A stretch of 64,000 bases of DNA from CAYQLT01 sp964418425 (lineage in GTDB: Bacteria; Bacillota; Limnochordia; Limnochordales; Geochordaceae): the NCBI GenBank assembly GCA_964418425.1, contig CAYQLT010000008.1, forward strand, positions 1 through 64,000, written 5' to 3'. Shown here in pieces: positions 7,910 to 16,709 of the stretch (positions within the stretch are counted from its first letter, which is position 1; the number at the start of each line of letters is the position of its first letter). Both the position numbers and the translations under genes were made by a program. The notes under the pieces were generated by a model that saw only the letters and a program-made list of their open reading frames with translations, was not told the origin of the DNA and made no database searches.

Positions 7910-9430
7910 TCACGAGGCGGGCACGTGGGTTCGCCCGATCCGTTCGATGCGCTCCCTCGGAACCCCCCAAATGGTGTCAGGGGCGCGCTCCAGCACCGAC
8001 GGGTCGCCGAGCAGCGTCACGGCAAAGCGGTTCGGGTCAAGGTGGCGTCGGATGGCCGCGTTGATCTCCGGCACGCTCAGGCGGTTCAGCAGCACCGGGT
8101 AGTCCGACACCCAGGCGAGCCCCCGGCCCAGCCAGAGGGCCTGGAAGATGCTTGAAGCCATGCCCCCCAGGGTTTCCAGGCGCATGGGGTAGCCGAAGAT
8201 GAGAAACCCCTTGGCGTCCTGAACCTCCTGCTCGGTCACGCCCTCCCGCACGAACCGCTCCAGCTCGGACTCAAGCACCCGGAGCGTCTCCCAGGCCAGG
8301 TCGTTGCGGGTGAACGTGGACAGCCCGAAATGCGAAGGGAACCGGTACCCGGCGTAGCTGGTGCGGACATCATAGGTCTGCCCCAGCCGCACCCGAACCA
8401 CATCCATCAGCCGGGAGGCGAAGGCGCCCCCGCCCAGCACGTAGTTGAACAGCTGCACGGCCGGCCAGTCCTCCACGGTCGCCGCCGGGCCCGGCTGGCG
8501 CAGCTCGATGCGCAGCTGGGTCTGCCCGGGCCACTCCACGAAGCGCACCCGAGACGCCGAAAGCTCGGGTGTCGGCACCGGCTGGCGGGTCGGCGAGCGG
8601 GCCTGCCAGCTCCCCAGATGCCGGCGGGCCAGCTCCATCACCTCCTCGGGCCGCACGTCGCCCACCACCAAGAGCAGCGCACCCTGGGGGGTATACCGCT
8701 GCTGGTGAAAGGCGACCAGATCGTCCCGGGTGACGGCCCGCACCGCCTGTTCGCTGGGGAACAAGCCCAGGGGATGCGAGGGCCCGTACAGCCAGGTGTC
8801 CGCGTGCAGCCGCGCCAGGGTCCCCGGGTCGTCGAACTGGCTTCGCACCTCGGCCAGCCACTGGGGGCGCTGGATTTCGATCTCGGCGTCAGGGAACGTG
8901 GGGTTGACAGCGATGTCGGCCGCCAGCTCCACCGCCCGCTCCAGATCCCGGGCGAGCACTCGAACCGTGATGGTGGTGGCCTCCACGCCGGCGGAGGCGC
9001 TCAGGGAGCCCCCCACCGAGTCGATGAGGGAGTCGATCTCCCGGGCGCTTCGGCTCTTCGTCCCCTGCCGCAGCATGTCGGCCACAAAGCCCGCCAGGCC
9101 CGGACGCTGGGGCGGGTCGTGGACGTGGCCCCCGGGGATGGTGAGCAGCACCTGGGCCAGCGGCCGCTGGGGGCGCTCCACCACCACCACCTGCAGCCCG
9201 TTCGCGAGAAAGCCCATGGTGACCGGGGGAAGGGTGATCGGCTCCACCCTCTCCGGCAGCCGGGGCTCCGGTATGGGCGCAGCCTCAGCGGCATGAGCGG
9301 TCAGCCCCGCCAAAGCCACGACCCCCAGGGCCGCCAACGCCAGCGCTCCCCATGCCGACACCGCCAGGCCGGCCGCCCGCACGGCCGTGGCGACCCGCAG
9401 AGGCAGGCCGCTTGTCGAGTTGCTTTTCAC
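7910..9430 (-). CDS. M16 peptidase-like protein, non-catalytic subunit
   Basis: Exported 506-residue M16 (insulinase/processing peptidase) homologue. An N-terminal signal segment (ALALAALGVVALAGLTAHA) ends near residue 50. The zinc motif HXXEH is absent: the equivalent position reads PGLAGFVADML. The C-terminal domain holds the R/Y substrate-binding pair region around YDVRTSYAGYRF. This matches the inactive partner of two-subunit bacterial M16B proteases, and the active partner is encoded three bases upstream in the same operon. The two products probably assemble into one clamshell heterodimer outside the cytoplasmic membrane. Physiological substrate unknown. Confidence 0.88.
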   Translation of the reverse strand: MKSNSTSGLPLRVATAVRAAGLAVSAWGALALAALGVVALAGLTAHAAEAAPIPEPRLPERVEPITLPPVTMGFLANGLQVVVVERPQRPLAQVLLTIPGGHVHDPPQRPGLAGFVADMLRQGTKSRSAREIDSLIDSVGGSLSASAGVEATTITVRVLARDLERAVELAADIAVNPTFPDAEIEIQRPQWLAEVRSQFDDPGTLARLHADTWLYGPSHPLGLFPSEQAVRAVTRDDLVAFHQQRYTPQGALLLVVGDVRPEEVMELARRHLGSWQARSPTRQPVPTPELSASRVRFVEWPGQTQLRIELRQPGPAATVEDWPAVQLFNYVLGGGAFASRLMDVVRVRLGQTYDVRTSYAGYRFPSHFGLSTFTRNDLAWETLRVLESELERFVREGVTEQEVQDAKGFLIFGYPMRLETLGGMASSIFQALWLGRGLAWVSDYPVLLNRLSVPEINAAIRRHLDPNRFAVTLLGDPSVLERAPDTIWGVPRERIERIGRTHVPAS

Positions 9431-9433
9431 GGC

Positions 9434-10876
9434 TCACGACCCCCCATCCGGGCCCGGCAGCACGCTGACCACCGTCAGGTTCTCGGGACGGAGGTACGTG
9501 CGGGCGACCCGCTGTACGTCTTCGGCCGTCACGGTCAGGTAAGGTTCGATGCCCTCGCGGAAGCGCTCCAATCCTCCTTCGATGACCACCGCCTGGCCGA
9601 TGAGGTTCGCCACCCCGTCCAAGGAATCCAGCTGGAAGGCGAGCGCGGCGGCCAGCTGGTTGCGTGCCCGGTCCAGTTCGTCAGGGGAAGGCAGCTCCTC
9701 GGCGAGCCGCTCCACCTCCTGCCGCAAAGCCGCCAGCACCGCCTGCGGCGAGCGGTCGGGCAGGAAGAAGGCCACGATGAAGAAGGCACCGGCCTGCTGG
9801 TAGGGGTAGCTGACCCCCGCTGCCACCACCGCGATCTGCTGCTCCCGCACCAGGCGCTGGTAGAGCCGCGAGGAGCGGCCCCCGGACAGGATGTAGGTGG
9901 CCACCCCGAGCGGGTACTGGTCCGGGTGGGAGGCACCGGGGATCGCGTAGCCGCCGATGACGCCGGGCAGTTGGATGGGAAGGCGCATGACGTGCTCCTG
10001 CGCCTGGCCGCTGCCGGCGGTGTCGGCCGTACGAGGCGCCTGGAAAGGCACCGCCGGCCGCGGCGGCGCCGGCCCGCCTTCGATGGGCCCGAAGTGGCGC
10101 CGGGCCAGGGCCTCCACCTCCTCCAGGCGGGTATCGCCGGCTACCACCAGCACCGCGTTGGACGGGCGGTAATGGCGTCGGTAGAACTCCTGCAGGTCTT
10201 CCACGCTCACCTGGTCGAGGTCCTCGATGGCGCCGCCCGGGGTCCAGGCGTAGGGCGTGCCGGCGAACATCCAGGCGTGAAACCGATCCAGCGCGTGGCC
10301 GATGGGGTTGTTTTGCAGGGCCGCCCGGAACTCTTCCTTGACCACCTCCCGCTCGGTGGCCAGCTTCTCCTCGGTGATCTCCAGGTTGGCCATGCGCTCC
10401 GCCTCCAGGGCCAGAGCCAGCTCCAGCTGGGAGGAGGGCACCTTGTCCCAGTAAACCGTCGCATCGGTGGTGGTGTACGCGTTGGAGAAGCCACCCACCC
10501 GCTGGATGATGCGGGCGTGCTCCTCAGGGGCGACCCGGGCCGACCCCTTGAACATCATGTGCTCCATGAGGTGGGCCATTCCCCGCCGCCCCACCGGTTC
10601 GTCCCGGGAACCCACCCGGTACCACAGGTTGACGCTGACCAGGGGAGCCGACGGATCCTCGTAGACGTAGATCTCCAGCCCGTTTTCCAGGCGGGTATGG
10701 GCCACCTCGGGAACCCGGGAGCTTCGTTGGGCCCCGGCCTGCACCTCGGCCGTGGCGCTCGGCAGGGCCCCCAACACCCCTATGAGGCCCGCGCTCCCAA
10801 GAGGGCCCGCCCGGGAGAACCCGGCGCCCACCAGAAGGACAACGGCAACCGCAACGACCAGGCGCAATCGTCCCAT
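9434..10876 (-). CDS. M16 zinc peptidase, catalytic subunit
   Basis: Metalloprotease of the M16B family, 480 residues. It has an N-terminal signal sequence (MGRLRLVVAVAVVLLVG), the inverted zinc motif HLMEH and the distal glutamate in EREVVKEEF, so it should be active. ATG 10876 follows a purine-rich GGGTGCTGGGTGG stretch. The open frame continues upstream to 11278, but that part is unrelated and overlaps the neighbouring gene. It is followed three bases later by the inactive M16 partner gene, indicating a heterodimeric extracytoplasmic peptidase. Confidence 0.9.
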   Translation of the reverse strand: MGRLRLVVAVAVVLLVGAGFSRAGPLGSAGLIGVLGALPSATAEVQAGAQRSSRVPEVAHTRLENGLEIYVYEDPSAPLVSVNLWYRVGSRDEPVGRRGMAHLMEHMMFKGSARVAPEEHARIIQRVGGFSNAYTTTDATVYWDKVPSSQLELALALEAERMANLEITEEKLATEREVVKEEFRAALQNNPIGHALDRFHAWMFAGTPYAWTPGGAIEDLDQVSVEDLQEFYRRHYRPSNAVLVVAGDTRLEEVEALARRHFGPIEGGPAPPRPAVPFQAPRTADTAGSGQAQEHVMRLPIQLPGVIGGYAIPGASHPDQYPLGVATYILSGGRSSRLYQRLVREQQIAVVAAGVSYPYQQAGAFFIVAFFLPDRSPQAVLAALRQEVERLAEELPSPDELDRARNQLAAALAFQLDSLDGVANLIGQAVVIEGGLERFREGIEPYLTVTAEDVQRVARTYLRPENLTVVSVLPGPDGGS

Positions 10877-11096
10877 CCACCCAGCACCCCCGCCGGGAGA
10901 ATACGCCCCTGCTCCCGGCCGCTCCCCCCGCCCCGCCCAAACTTCTTCCGTCTCCCTTAACACGAAATGTGCCGCGCGCTCAAAGTTGGTGAGAATGACG
11001 CAGCGCCTACTCTCAAGTTCGGTTGGAACCTCGCTGCTCGTACGCCGGCTCGAACAAAGCCACGGCAGGCAGACACAACTCGCACCCGCGACTCTG

Positions 11097-11561
11097 TTAC
11101 ACGGTAACCTCCAGCCGAATCTCGCCGCCCGCGATGGCGTCCACGAAGCCGCTTTCCCGAAGCAAGGCAAGCACGCCTTGGGACAGGCCGTCTCGGCCGA
11201 GCGCCAGATCCGAAAGCCAGCGGTCCACGAGGTACGCCAGGCTGGCATGAACAAGGCCCGGGGTTTGCCGCAGACCACCGTAGCGCTGAACGACTTCCTC
11301 CATGGGGAAGGAGACAGGTGCCCGTAATCTCGGAGGCTCCTTGTGGACGTGCCAGAGGTATCCTCGCGTCGGCGTTAGCACCAAGAAGTACCTCACCGAG
11401 GGAGGGGCGCCAGAGGCCATCTCCAAGACGTAGCTGGCGACTTCGCGGGCAGCCGCCTCCGATAGGTCCCGTCTGCTTTTGACCTCCACCAACGCGACGG
11501 GCTGACCGTGCCGGTCGAAAATCACAATGTCGAACATCTGGCTCGACCACTGCATGGTCAT
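11097..11561 (-). CDS. hypothetical protein with PD-(D/E)XK-like nuclease core
   Basis: Small 154-residue protein, not matched to a named family. Near the N-terminus FDIVIFDRHGQPVALVEVKS gives a strand-Asp, turn, strand-Glu-x-Lys pattern, the core of restriction-endonuclease-like folds. The remainder has helices with RYFLVLTPTRGYLWH, typical of bacterial type I restriction-like or Holliday-nuclease-like hypothetical proteins. Start at ATG 11561 or ATG 11555, with GAAGGTAGGCGG upstream. A perfect TATAAT lies 42 bases upstream. It appears monocistronic. Function is inferred only at fold level. Confidence 0.6.
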   Translation of the reverse strand: MTMQWSSQMFDIVIFDRHGQPVALVEVKSRRDLSEAAAREVASYVLEMASGAPPSVRYFLVLTPTRGYLWHVHKEPPRLRAPVSFPMEEVVQRYGGLRQTPGLVHASLAYLVDRWLSDLALGRDGLSQGVLALLRESGFVDAIAGGEIRLEVTV

Positions 11562-11602
11562 CCGCCTACCTTCACGAACGGAACTGTGTCCGCCCCGAGC
11601 CG

Positions 11603-11608
11603 ATTATA
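11603..11608 (-). promoter_or_regulatory. -10 element upstream of the 11097-11561 gene
   Basis: The minus strand reads TATAAT, a perfect -10 hexamer, about 42 bases before the ATG. No good -35 hexamer is visible at 16-18 bases. An AT-rich hexamer is notable in such GC-rich sequence. Confidence 0.45.
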
Positions 11609-11685
11609 GGAAAGCGGGCGCCAGGCCACAGCAGCGGCTCCCAAGGGCATGTCAGTGAACGAACTTACAGCACCCACTAATAGGT

Positions 11686-12684
11686 TCAGGTCACGAAGTC
11701 CGGGCGGTCACGGCTTTGCGCCTCGCGCACCGGCATCAGGTTCCCGTCGAGGATGGACTCCACCGGTGACGCCTCGTCAAACCACGACCGCGGCGGCACG
11801 TGCCCCCAGAAGGTGGCCCGTCGGGGGTCGTTGAGGCTCCAGCGGATGGGCGGGAAGTCGGGGTCGGCGATGAGGTAGTCGCCGGTGTACAATTCGATGC
11901 GGTTTCCGTCCGGGTCCCGCAGGTAGACGAAGAGCGCGTTGCTGAGCCCGTGGCGGCCCGGCCCCCGCTCGATGGCGGGCCCCAGCCCCGCCGCCGCCAG
12001 GATGTCGCAGGCCCGCAGCACGCAGGAGGCGTCCTGCACCCAGAAGCCGGCATGGTGCAGCCTGGGGCCACTTCCCGTCATGAGGGCCAGGTCGTGGACG
12101 TTTTGCTTGCGGTGCAGCCACGCCGCCCAAAGCCGGGGCGGGTTTTCGTCCGTTTCGGTGTACTCCGAGCAGAAAAACCCCAGCCGCCCCACGTACCAGT
12201 CGTAGGCCGACCTCACCTCCGGAAGCTGGCAGTTGAAGTGGTCCAATCGCATCACGTGGGGCCCCCGGTAGCGGTCGAAGCGCTGCAAGAGCCGCTCCTG
12301 CAGCTGGGTCTCGTGATAAAACTCCAGGGGAAGCCCGAAGGGGTCCTGCATCCGAAGCGCCCGCCCCAACCCCCGCTCCTCCCCCGGCTCCACCCAGCGA
12401 ACCGGCAGGCCGGCCTGCTGCCCGAGCTCGAATAGCGCCTGCAAATCGGCCGGCGAACCCACCCGAAACGCCATGTGGCCCAGGCCGGGAGAGCGGGCCG
12501 CTCGCAGTACCAGGCTGTGGTGCTCCCGCTCCTCGTAGCCCCGCAGGTAAAGCCGCTCGCTGTCCCGCTCCGTCTCCACCAGGCCGAGGAGGTCCACATA
12601 AAAGGCTCGTGCCCGCTCCAGGTCAGTCACCCGCAGCTCCACGTGCGCGGCTTTGAGGATGTCGATCGGGCCTGGGGCACCCAT
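11686..12684 (-). CDS. hpaD: 3,4-dihydroxyphenylacetate 2,3-dioxygenase (extradiol, VOC fold)
   Basis: Extradiol ring-cleaving dioxygenase of the vicinal-oxygen-chelate superfamily, 332 residues. Two beta-alpha-beta modules each start with a recognisable segment: AHVELRVTDLERARAFY and RLDHFNCQLPEVRSAYDWY. The metal triad is visible as His in RLDHFNC, His in RLHHAGFW and Glu in NRIELYTGDY. Length and the C-terminal PPIRWSLNDPRRATFWG extension match Brevibacterium/Bacillus-type homoprotocatechuate dioxygenases. The 5' end overlaps hpaB by 58 bp. It is the last gene of the aromatic operon and opens the ring of homoprotocatechuate. Confidence 0.9.
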   Translation of the reverse strand: MGAPGPIDILKAAHVELRVTDLERARAFYVDLLGLVETERDSERLYLRGYEEREHHSLVLRAARSPGLGHMAFRVGSPADLQALFELGQQAGLPVRWVEPGEERGLGRALRMQDPFGLPLEFYHETQLQERLLQRFDRYRGPHVMRLDHFNCQLPEVRSAYDWYVGRLGFFCSEYTETDENPPRLWAAWLHRKQNVHDLALMTGSGPRLHHAGFWVQDASCVLRACDILAAAGLGPAIERGPGRHGLSNALFVYLRDPDGNRIELYTGDYLIADPDFPPIRWSLNDPRRATFWGHVPPRSWFDEASPVESILDGNLMPVREAQSRDRPDFVT

Positions 12685-14147
12685 CCGCCCACCTCCTCCT
12701 CGTCCATGCGCTCGAGAAACGCCCGCACCCGCTCCATGTACGGCCGCCGGTCGTAGGAAGCGAACATGGCCCCCGCCATGCGCACCGGGTCGCCAAAGAA
12801 GAACCGCTCATACAGCACCTGCCGGGACCCAAAGGCCGACAGCGCCGTGTCCCAGGCCAGCCGGAAGAGCTTGATGCGCTCGACCGCCTCCATGCGGGCC
12901 GCCTGGTAGTACCTGCGGACGGTCTCGGCCAGCGGCCCGCGCACGTCGGCCTCCTGGGGGATGGCCATCAGCCCGCTTGCCCCCAAAAGCTGCAGGATCT
13001 CGATGAGCCGGGGGTAGACGCGGGGATAGAGGTTTCGGGCGGCGTTGAGCGGCGGCCACGCCGGGGTCATGTGGCCCCAGGCGTCCGGCTGCGCGTCCGC
13101 CTCGGCCGCCCGCAAAAACGCCCGCATGGCCTCCAGGGCGATGATGATCTCCGTCACCTTCTCCTGCACGTGCTGGTACGGCTCGATGGCGATGGCATCC
13201 ACGATGAGGCAGGCAAGCCCCAGGATGAACTCCGTCTTGGCCACGTTTTTCACCACGACCTGGTGTGCCATGTGCACCACGGCCCCGGTCTCGGCGTAGG
13301 CCCGGTTGCAGCGCTCCACGTCCCGCAGAAGGAAGATCCGCTCCCACGGCACCTGCACGTCGTCGAAGATGACGACGCAGTCCATCTCCTCGAAGCGCGA
13401 CCCCAGGGGGTGGTCGAAGGCGCTCTTGCCGTAGTCGAAGCTCTCCCGGGCGATGAACTTGAGCCCCGGCGTCGAACACGGGATGGCGAACGCGAACGCG
13501 TAGGGGGCGTCTTCGGAGGCGCCCTTGAGCAGCGTGGACGGGAACACCAGGATCTCGTCGGCCATGGGCAGCGTGGCCAGCATGCGAGCCCCCCGAACCA
13601 CCACCCCCGAGTCGGTCTCCTTGACGATCCGGGCGGCCAGAAAGGGGTCCGCCTGGCCGGAAGGGCCCACCGAGCGGTTGGCCTGCGGGTTGATGAGGGT
13701 GTGCGTCAGGCAGAGGTCGTTTTCCCGGACGTACTCGTAATAGCGCCGGACGTTGGCCCCGAAGCCCCGGCCCGCCTCCTCGAACCAGGGGCTGGCCATA
13801 GCAAAGGCCGTGAGCGCCCGGTTGAGGTAGTCGGGGGAACGCCCCAGCATCCCGAAGGAGGCGTCCGCCCACCGCTTCATCATCGCCCGCACCCCGACGA
13901 GCTCCTCGCCGCTTTGCGCGGCCAGAAAACTCCGGCCCACCCGCTGGCCGGAGGTCGGGGAGATGTAGGTCATCTCCTCCACCAGCTCCGGGAGGTGCTG
14001 CATGTCGTACAGGGCGGCCACGCTTTTGGCCGTGCGGCCCAGCGCCGGGTGGGCGGTGATGTCGTCCACCCGCTCCCCGCCCAGCCACAGCTCCCGGGGC
14101 TGGTCTCTCAACCCTTGCAGGTACTGCTCGCCGGTGCGTGCGCCCAT
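12627..14147 (-). CDS. hpaB: 4-hydroxyphenylacetate 3-monooxygenase, oxygenase component
   Basis: Large component of the two-component FADH2-dependent 4-hydroxyphenylacetate 3-hydroxylase, 506 residues, usual length about 480-520. The N-terminus MGARTGEQYLQGLRDQPREL and segments such as SPDYLNRALTA, NDLCLTHTLINPQANR and VVVRGARMLATLP are characteristic of HpaB/PvcC proteins. The product would be homoprotocatechuate, the substrate of the adjacent hpaD. No hpaC flavin reductase lies within the window, so reduced flavin must come from elsewhere. The last residues run into the hpaD reading region. Confidence 0.92.
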   Translation of the reverse strand: MGARTGEQYLQGLRDQPRELWLGGERVDDITAHPALGRTAKSVAALYDMQHLPELVEEMTYISPTSGQRVGRSFLAAQSGEELVGVRAMMKRWADASFGMLGRSPDYLNRALTAFAMASPWFEEAGRGFGANVRRYYEYVRENDLCLTHTLINPQANRSVGPSGQADPFLAARIVKETDSGVVVRGARMLATLPMADEILVFPSTLLKGASEDAPYAFAFAIPCSTPGLKFIARESFDYGKSAFDHPLGSRFEEMDCVVIFDDVQVPWERIFLLRDVERCNRAYAETGAVVHMAHQVVVKNVAKTEFILGLACLIVDAIAIEPYQHVQEKVTEIIIALEAMRAFLRAAEADAQPDAWGHMTPAWPPLNAARNLYPRVYPRLIEILQLLGASGLMAIPQEADVRGPLAETVRRYYQAARMEAVERIKLFRLAWDTALSAFGSRQVLYERFFFGDPVRMAGAMFASYDRRPYMERVRAFLERMDEEEVGGWVPQARSTSSKPRTWSCG

Positions 14148-14283
14148 CTCGCCTGCCTCCTCCAGCGCCTGCCCGCCCGGGCGCCCTGCCCGCCCGCCGC
14201 CGCCTGGCTGCCCGCTGGGGCTTGCCCGGCCCGCTCCGCCTGCTCCTGCGGCGGCCGCAGCGTGGCAACAAGCGCAGGCCGGC
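14148..14283. other. hpaE-hpaB intergenic space
   Basis: 136 bp of extremely GC-rich sequence between hpaE and hpaB, the longest break inside the aromatic operon. No promoter, hairpin plus T-tract or open frame was convincing. Confidence 0.4.
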
Positions 14284-15942
14284 CTACCGCGCTGCCCCCA
14301 TCCGAGGGGTCCCGGGGTCTTGAAGCGCCACGTGAACGGTCTTCCACTCGGTGTAAAACTCGAAGGAGTGAAGCCCGCCCTCGCGCCCGATGCCGCTCGC
14401 CTTCATCCCACCAAACGGCGTGCGCAGGTCCCGGACGTTGTGGGAGTTGATCCAGACCATCCCGGCCTGCAGGCGGTGCGCCAACCGGTGGGCCCGGGCC
14501 AGATCCCGGGTCCACACGTACGCCGCCAGGCCGTAGGCCACGCCGTTGGCGATGCGCACGGCCTCCTCCTCGTCCTCGAACGGCAGCACCGCCACCACCG
14601 GCCCGAAGATCTCCTCCTGCTCCACCCGAAAGCCCGGCCGCACGTCCACCAGCACCGCCGGGGTCAGGTAGTTGCCGGGCCGGTCCACCAGGCGCCGGCC
14701 GCCTGCCGCCAGCCGGGCCCCCTCCTGTTGCCCCACCTCCAGGTAACCCGCCACCCGCTCCAGGTGGTCGGGATGGATGAGGGGCCCGAGCTCCGTCCGC
14801 TCGTCCATGGGGTCGCCCACCCGGATGCGGCGGGCGCGCTCGGCCAGCCGCTCCACCACCGCCTCGTAGACGGGGCGCTCCACCAGCACCCGGGAGCCCG
14901 CCGTGCAGCGCTCGCCGTTGAGGGAGAAGACCCCAAAGACGGCCGCATCCACCGCGCGCTCCAGGTCGGCGTCGGCAAAGATCACCACCGGTGACTTGCC
15001 CCCCAGCTCCATGGAGAACCGCTTGAGGGTGGCGGCCCCGTTTCGCAAGATCTCCCGCCCCGTGGCCGTCTCGCCGGTGAAGGAGATGAGCTGAACCCCC
15101 GGGTGGCGCACCAGGGCCGCCCCGGCCACCTCCCCGATCCCGTGAACCACGTTGAGCGCCCCCGGCGGAAGCCCGGCGTCCCGGGCGATTTCGGCCAGCG
15201 CCACCGCCGAGAGGGGTGCCCACTCCGCCGGCTTGAGCACGCAGGTGTTGCCGGCGGCCAGGCACGGGGCCACCTTCCAGGTCTCCAGCATGAAGGGGGT
15301 GTTCCAGGGGGTGATGAGCCCCGCCACTCCCACGGGGCCGCGCACGGTGTAGTTGAGGAAGCGCTCGTCCACGGGATAGCTCTCGCCGGTGAGGCGGGTG
15401 GCCATCTCCGCGAAAAAGAAGAAGTTCTCCGCGGCCCGGGGGATCTGGCCCCGCCGGGTCTGGGCGAGGGGAAGCCCGGTGTCTGTGGACTCCAGGCGGG
15501 CCAGCCGGTCGACTCGCTCCAGGATCAGCTCGCCCATGCGGCGCAGGATGCGGGCCCGCTCCGTGGCCGCCATGCGGGGCCAGGGCCCCTCGTCGAAGGC
15601 CCGGCGGGCGGCTTGCACGGCCGCCTCCACGTCCGCCTCGTCTCCTTCGGCGACCTGCGCGAGGGGCTCGTTGGTGGCAGGGTTGAGATCGATAAAGAAG
15701 CGCCCCGAGCGCGAAGGCCGGAACTCCCCGTCGATGAAGTGCAGCGCTTGGTGCAAAGCCGCCTGCGACCCCGGCCCCGGCCGGCCGGTTGCCTGTGGGC
15801 CCGGCGAGGGCGGGCCACCCTGCGGTCCGGGCGGATTCAGCCGAGCGGCCGGTTCGGGCGCCGCCGGCGGCCGGGCGGTCTTGCGAAGCTCGGGCGGCGG
15901 GCCGGTGAGCTGCGTGACGGGGGGCATCCGTTGCGACTTCAC
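14284..15942 (-). CDS. hpaE: 5-carboxymethyl-2-hydroxymuconate semialdehyde dehydrogenase
   Basis: NAD(P)-dependent aldehyde dehydrogenase of 552 residues. The core carries GLITPWNTPFMLETWK, the Glu motif MELGGKSPV and the catalytic Cys in NGERCTAGSR. Overall similarity is to HpaE. An unusual proline-rich N-terminal extension of about 60 residues precedes the family core (FIDGEFRPS...). GTG at 15942 has AGGAGGGAAG upstream, so the extension is probably real; a later TTG near the core is an alternative. It sits between a FAA-family hydrolase gene and hpaB, fitting oxidation of the ring-cleavage semialdehyde. A role on the phenylacetyl-CoA ring-opened semialdehyde is a conceivable alternative. 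Confidence 0.87.
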   Translation of the reverse strand: MKSQRMPPVTQLTGPPPELRKTARPPAAPEPAARLNPPGPQGGPPSPGPQATGRPGPGSQAALHQALHFIDGEFRPSRSGRFFIDLNPATNEPLAQVAEGDEADVEAAVQAARRAFDEGPWPRMAATERARILRRMGELILERVDRLARLESTDTGLPLAQTRRGQIPRAAENFFFFAEMATRLTGESYPVDERFLNYTVRGPVGVAGLITPWNTPFMLETWKVAPCLAAGNTCVLKPAEWAPLSAVALAEIARDAGLPPGALNVVHGIGEVAGAALVRHPGVQLISFTGETATGREILRNGAATLKRFSMELGGKSPVVIFADADLERAVDAAVFGVFSLNGERCTAGSRVLVERPVYEAVVERLAERARRIRVGDPMDERTELGPLIHPDHLERVAGYLEVGQQEGARLAAGGRRLVDRPGNYLTPAVLVDVRPGFRVEQEEIFGPVVAVLPFEDEEEAVRIANGVAYGLAAYVWTRDLARAHRLAHRLQAGMVWINSHNVRDLRTPFGGMKASGIGREGGLHSFEFYTEWKTVHVALQDPGTPRMGAAR

Positions 15943-15965
15943 GGCTGCACTTCCCTCCTGCGGCT

Positions 15966-16709
15966 TCAGCCGTCGTCGGGCTGCACGGTGTTTTCCAGGC
16001 TCCCGATGCCGTCGATCTCCAGGCGCACCACGTCACCCGGAGCAAGGGGGGAGATCCCCCGGGGCGTCCCGGTCAAGATCAGGTCGTCCGGCTCCAGGGT
16101 CATGAAGGACGTGATATGCTCGATGAGCTCCGGGATGGAGTAGCGCAGGTGGCGGGTGTGGCCGCGCTGGCGCAGCTCCCCGTTGACGTACGCCCGAAGC
16201 TCCAGGGCGTGGGGGTCTTCGATCTCGCCCTCCACCACCACCGGCCCCAACGGGCATGCGGTGTCCCACCCCTTGGCCCGCACCGGGGGCCGATAGAAAT
16301 TGGTGATGTAATCCCGTACCGTCATGTCGTTGGCGATGGTGTACCCCCGCACCACGTCGTAGGCCCGGGCCCGGGAGACTCGCCGGCACCGGCGCCCGAT
16401 GACCACCGCCAGTTCCACCTCGTAGTGCACGTAGCGGGCGCCGGCCGGGTAGCGAACCGGCGACCGGTGGCCCACCAGGGCGGTCGGCGGCTTGAAAAAC
16501 AGCGCGGGCGCCTCGGGTTCGGCGACGCCCAGCTCCTCGGCGTGCTCCTTGAAACCCAGGGCGAGCCCGATGATCTTCCCCGGCCGAACGGGCGGAAGCC
16601 AGATCACCTCGGTTTCGGCGTACGCCCGCCCCGACTCGTCAAACAGTTGGTGGCCGTCCCAAACGCCCTCGTGCACGACGCCGCCCGCCACAAAACGGGC
16701 CCGCTTCAC
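15966..16709 (-). CDS. fumarylacetoacetate hydrolase-family protein (HpaG/HpcE-like decarboxylase/isomerase)
   Basis: FAH-fold enzyme, 247 residues. It shows the metal-binding elements HYEVELAVVIG and YTIANDMTVRDY and the motif SFMTLEPDDLILTGTPRG near the C-terminus. In homoprotocatechuate degradation this family provides 5-oxopent-3-ene-1,2,5-tricarboxylate decarboxylase and 2-hydroxyhepta-2,4-diene-1,7-dioate isomerase. Only one domain is encoded here rather than the fused HpaG1-G2, so one protein may do both steps or a partner lies elsewhere. The start GTG overlaps the dapA-like stop by four bases (GTGA). Confidence 0.86.
   Translation of the reverse strand: MKRARFVAGGVVHEGVWDGHQLFDESGRAYAETEVIWLPPVRPGKIIGLALGFKEHAEELGVAEPEAPALFFKPPTALVGHRSPVRYPAGARYVHYEVELAVVIGRRCRRVSRARAYDVVRGYTIANDMTVRDYITNFYRPPVRAKGWDTACPLGPVVVEGEIEDPHALELRAYVNGELRQRGHTRHLRYSIPELIEHITSFMTLEPDDLILTGTPRGISPLAPGDVVRLEIDGIGSLENTVQPDDG

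Noticed and set aside
8330..10960. 876-residue plus-strand open frame over the M16 genes
   Set aside because: It is the antisense shadow of two clearly homologous minus-strand peptidases; its His/Arg/Gly-rich composition is typical of GC-rich reverse frames.
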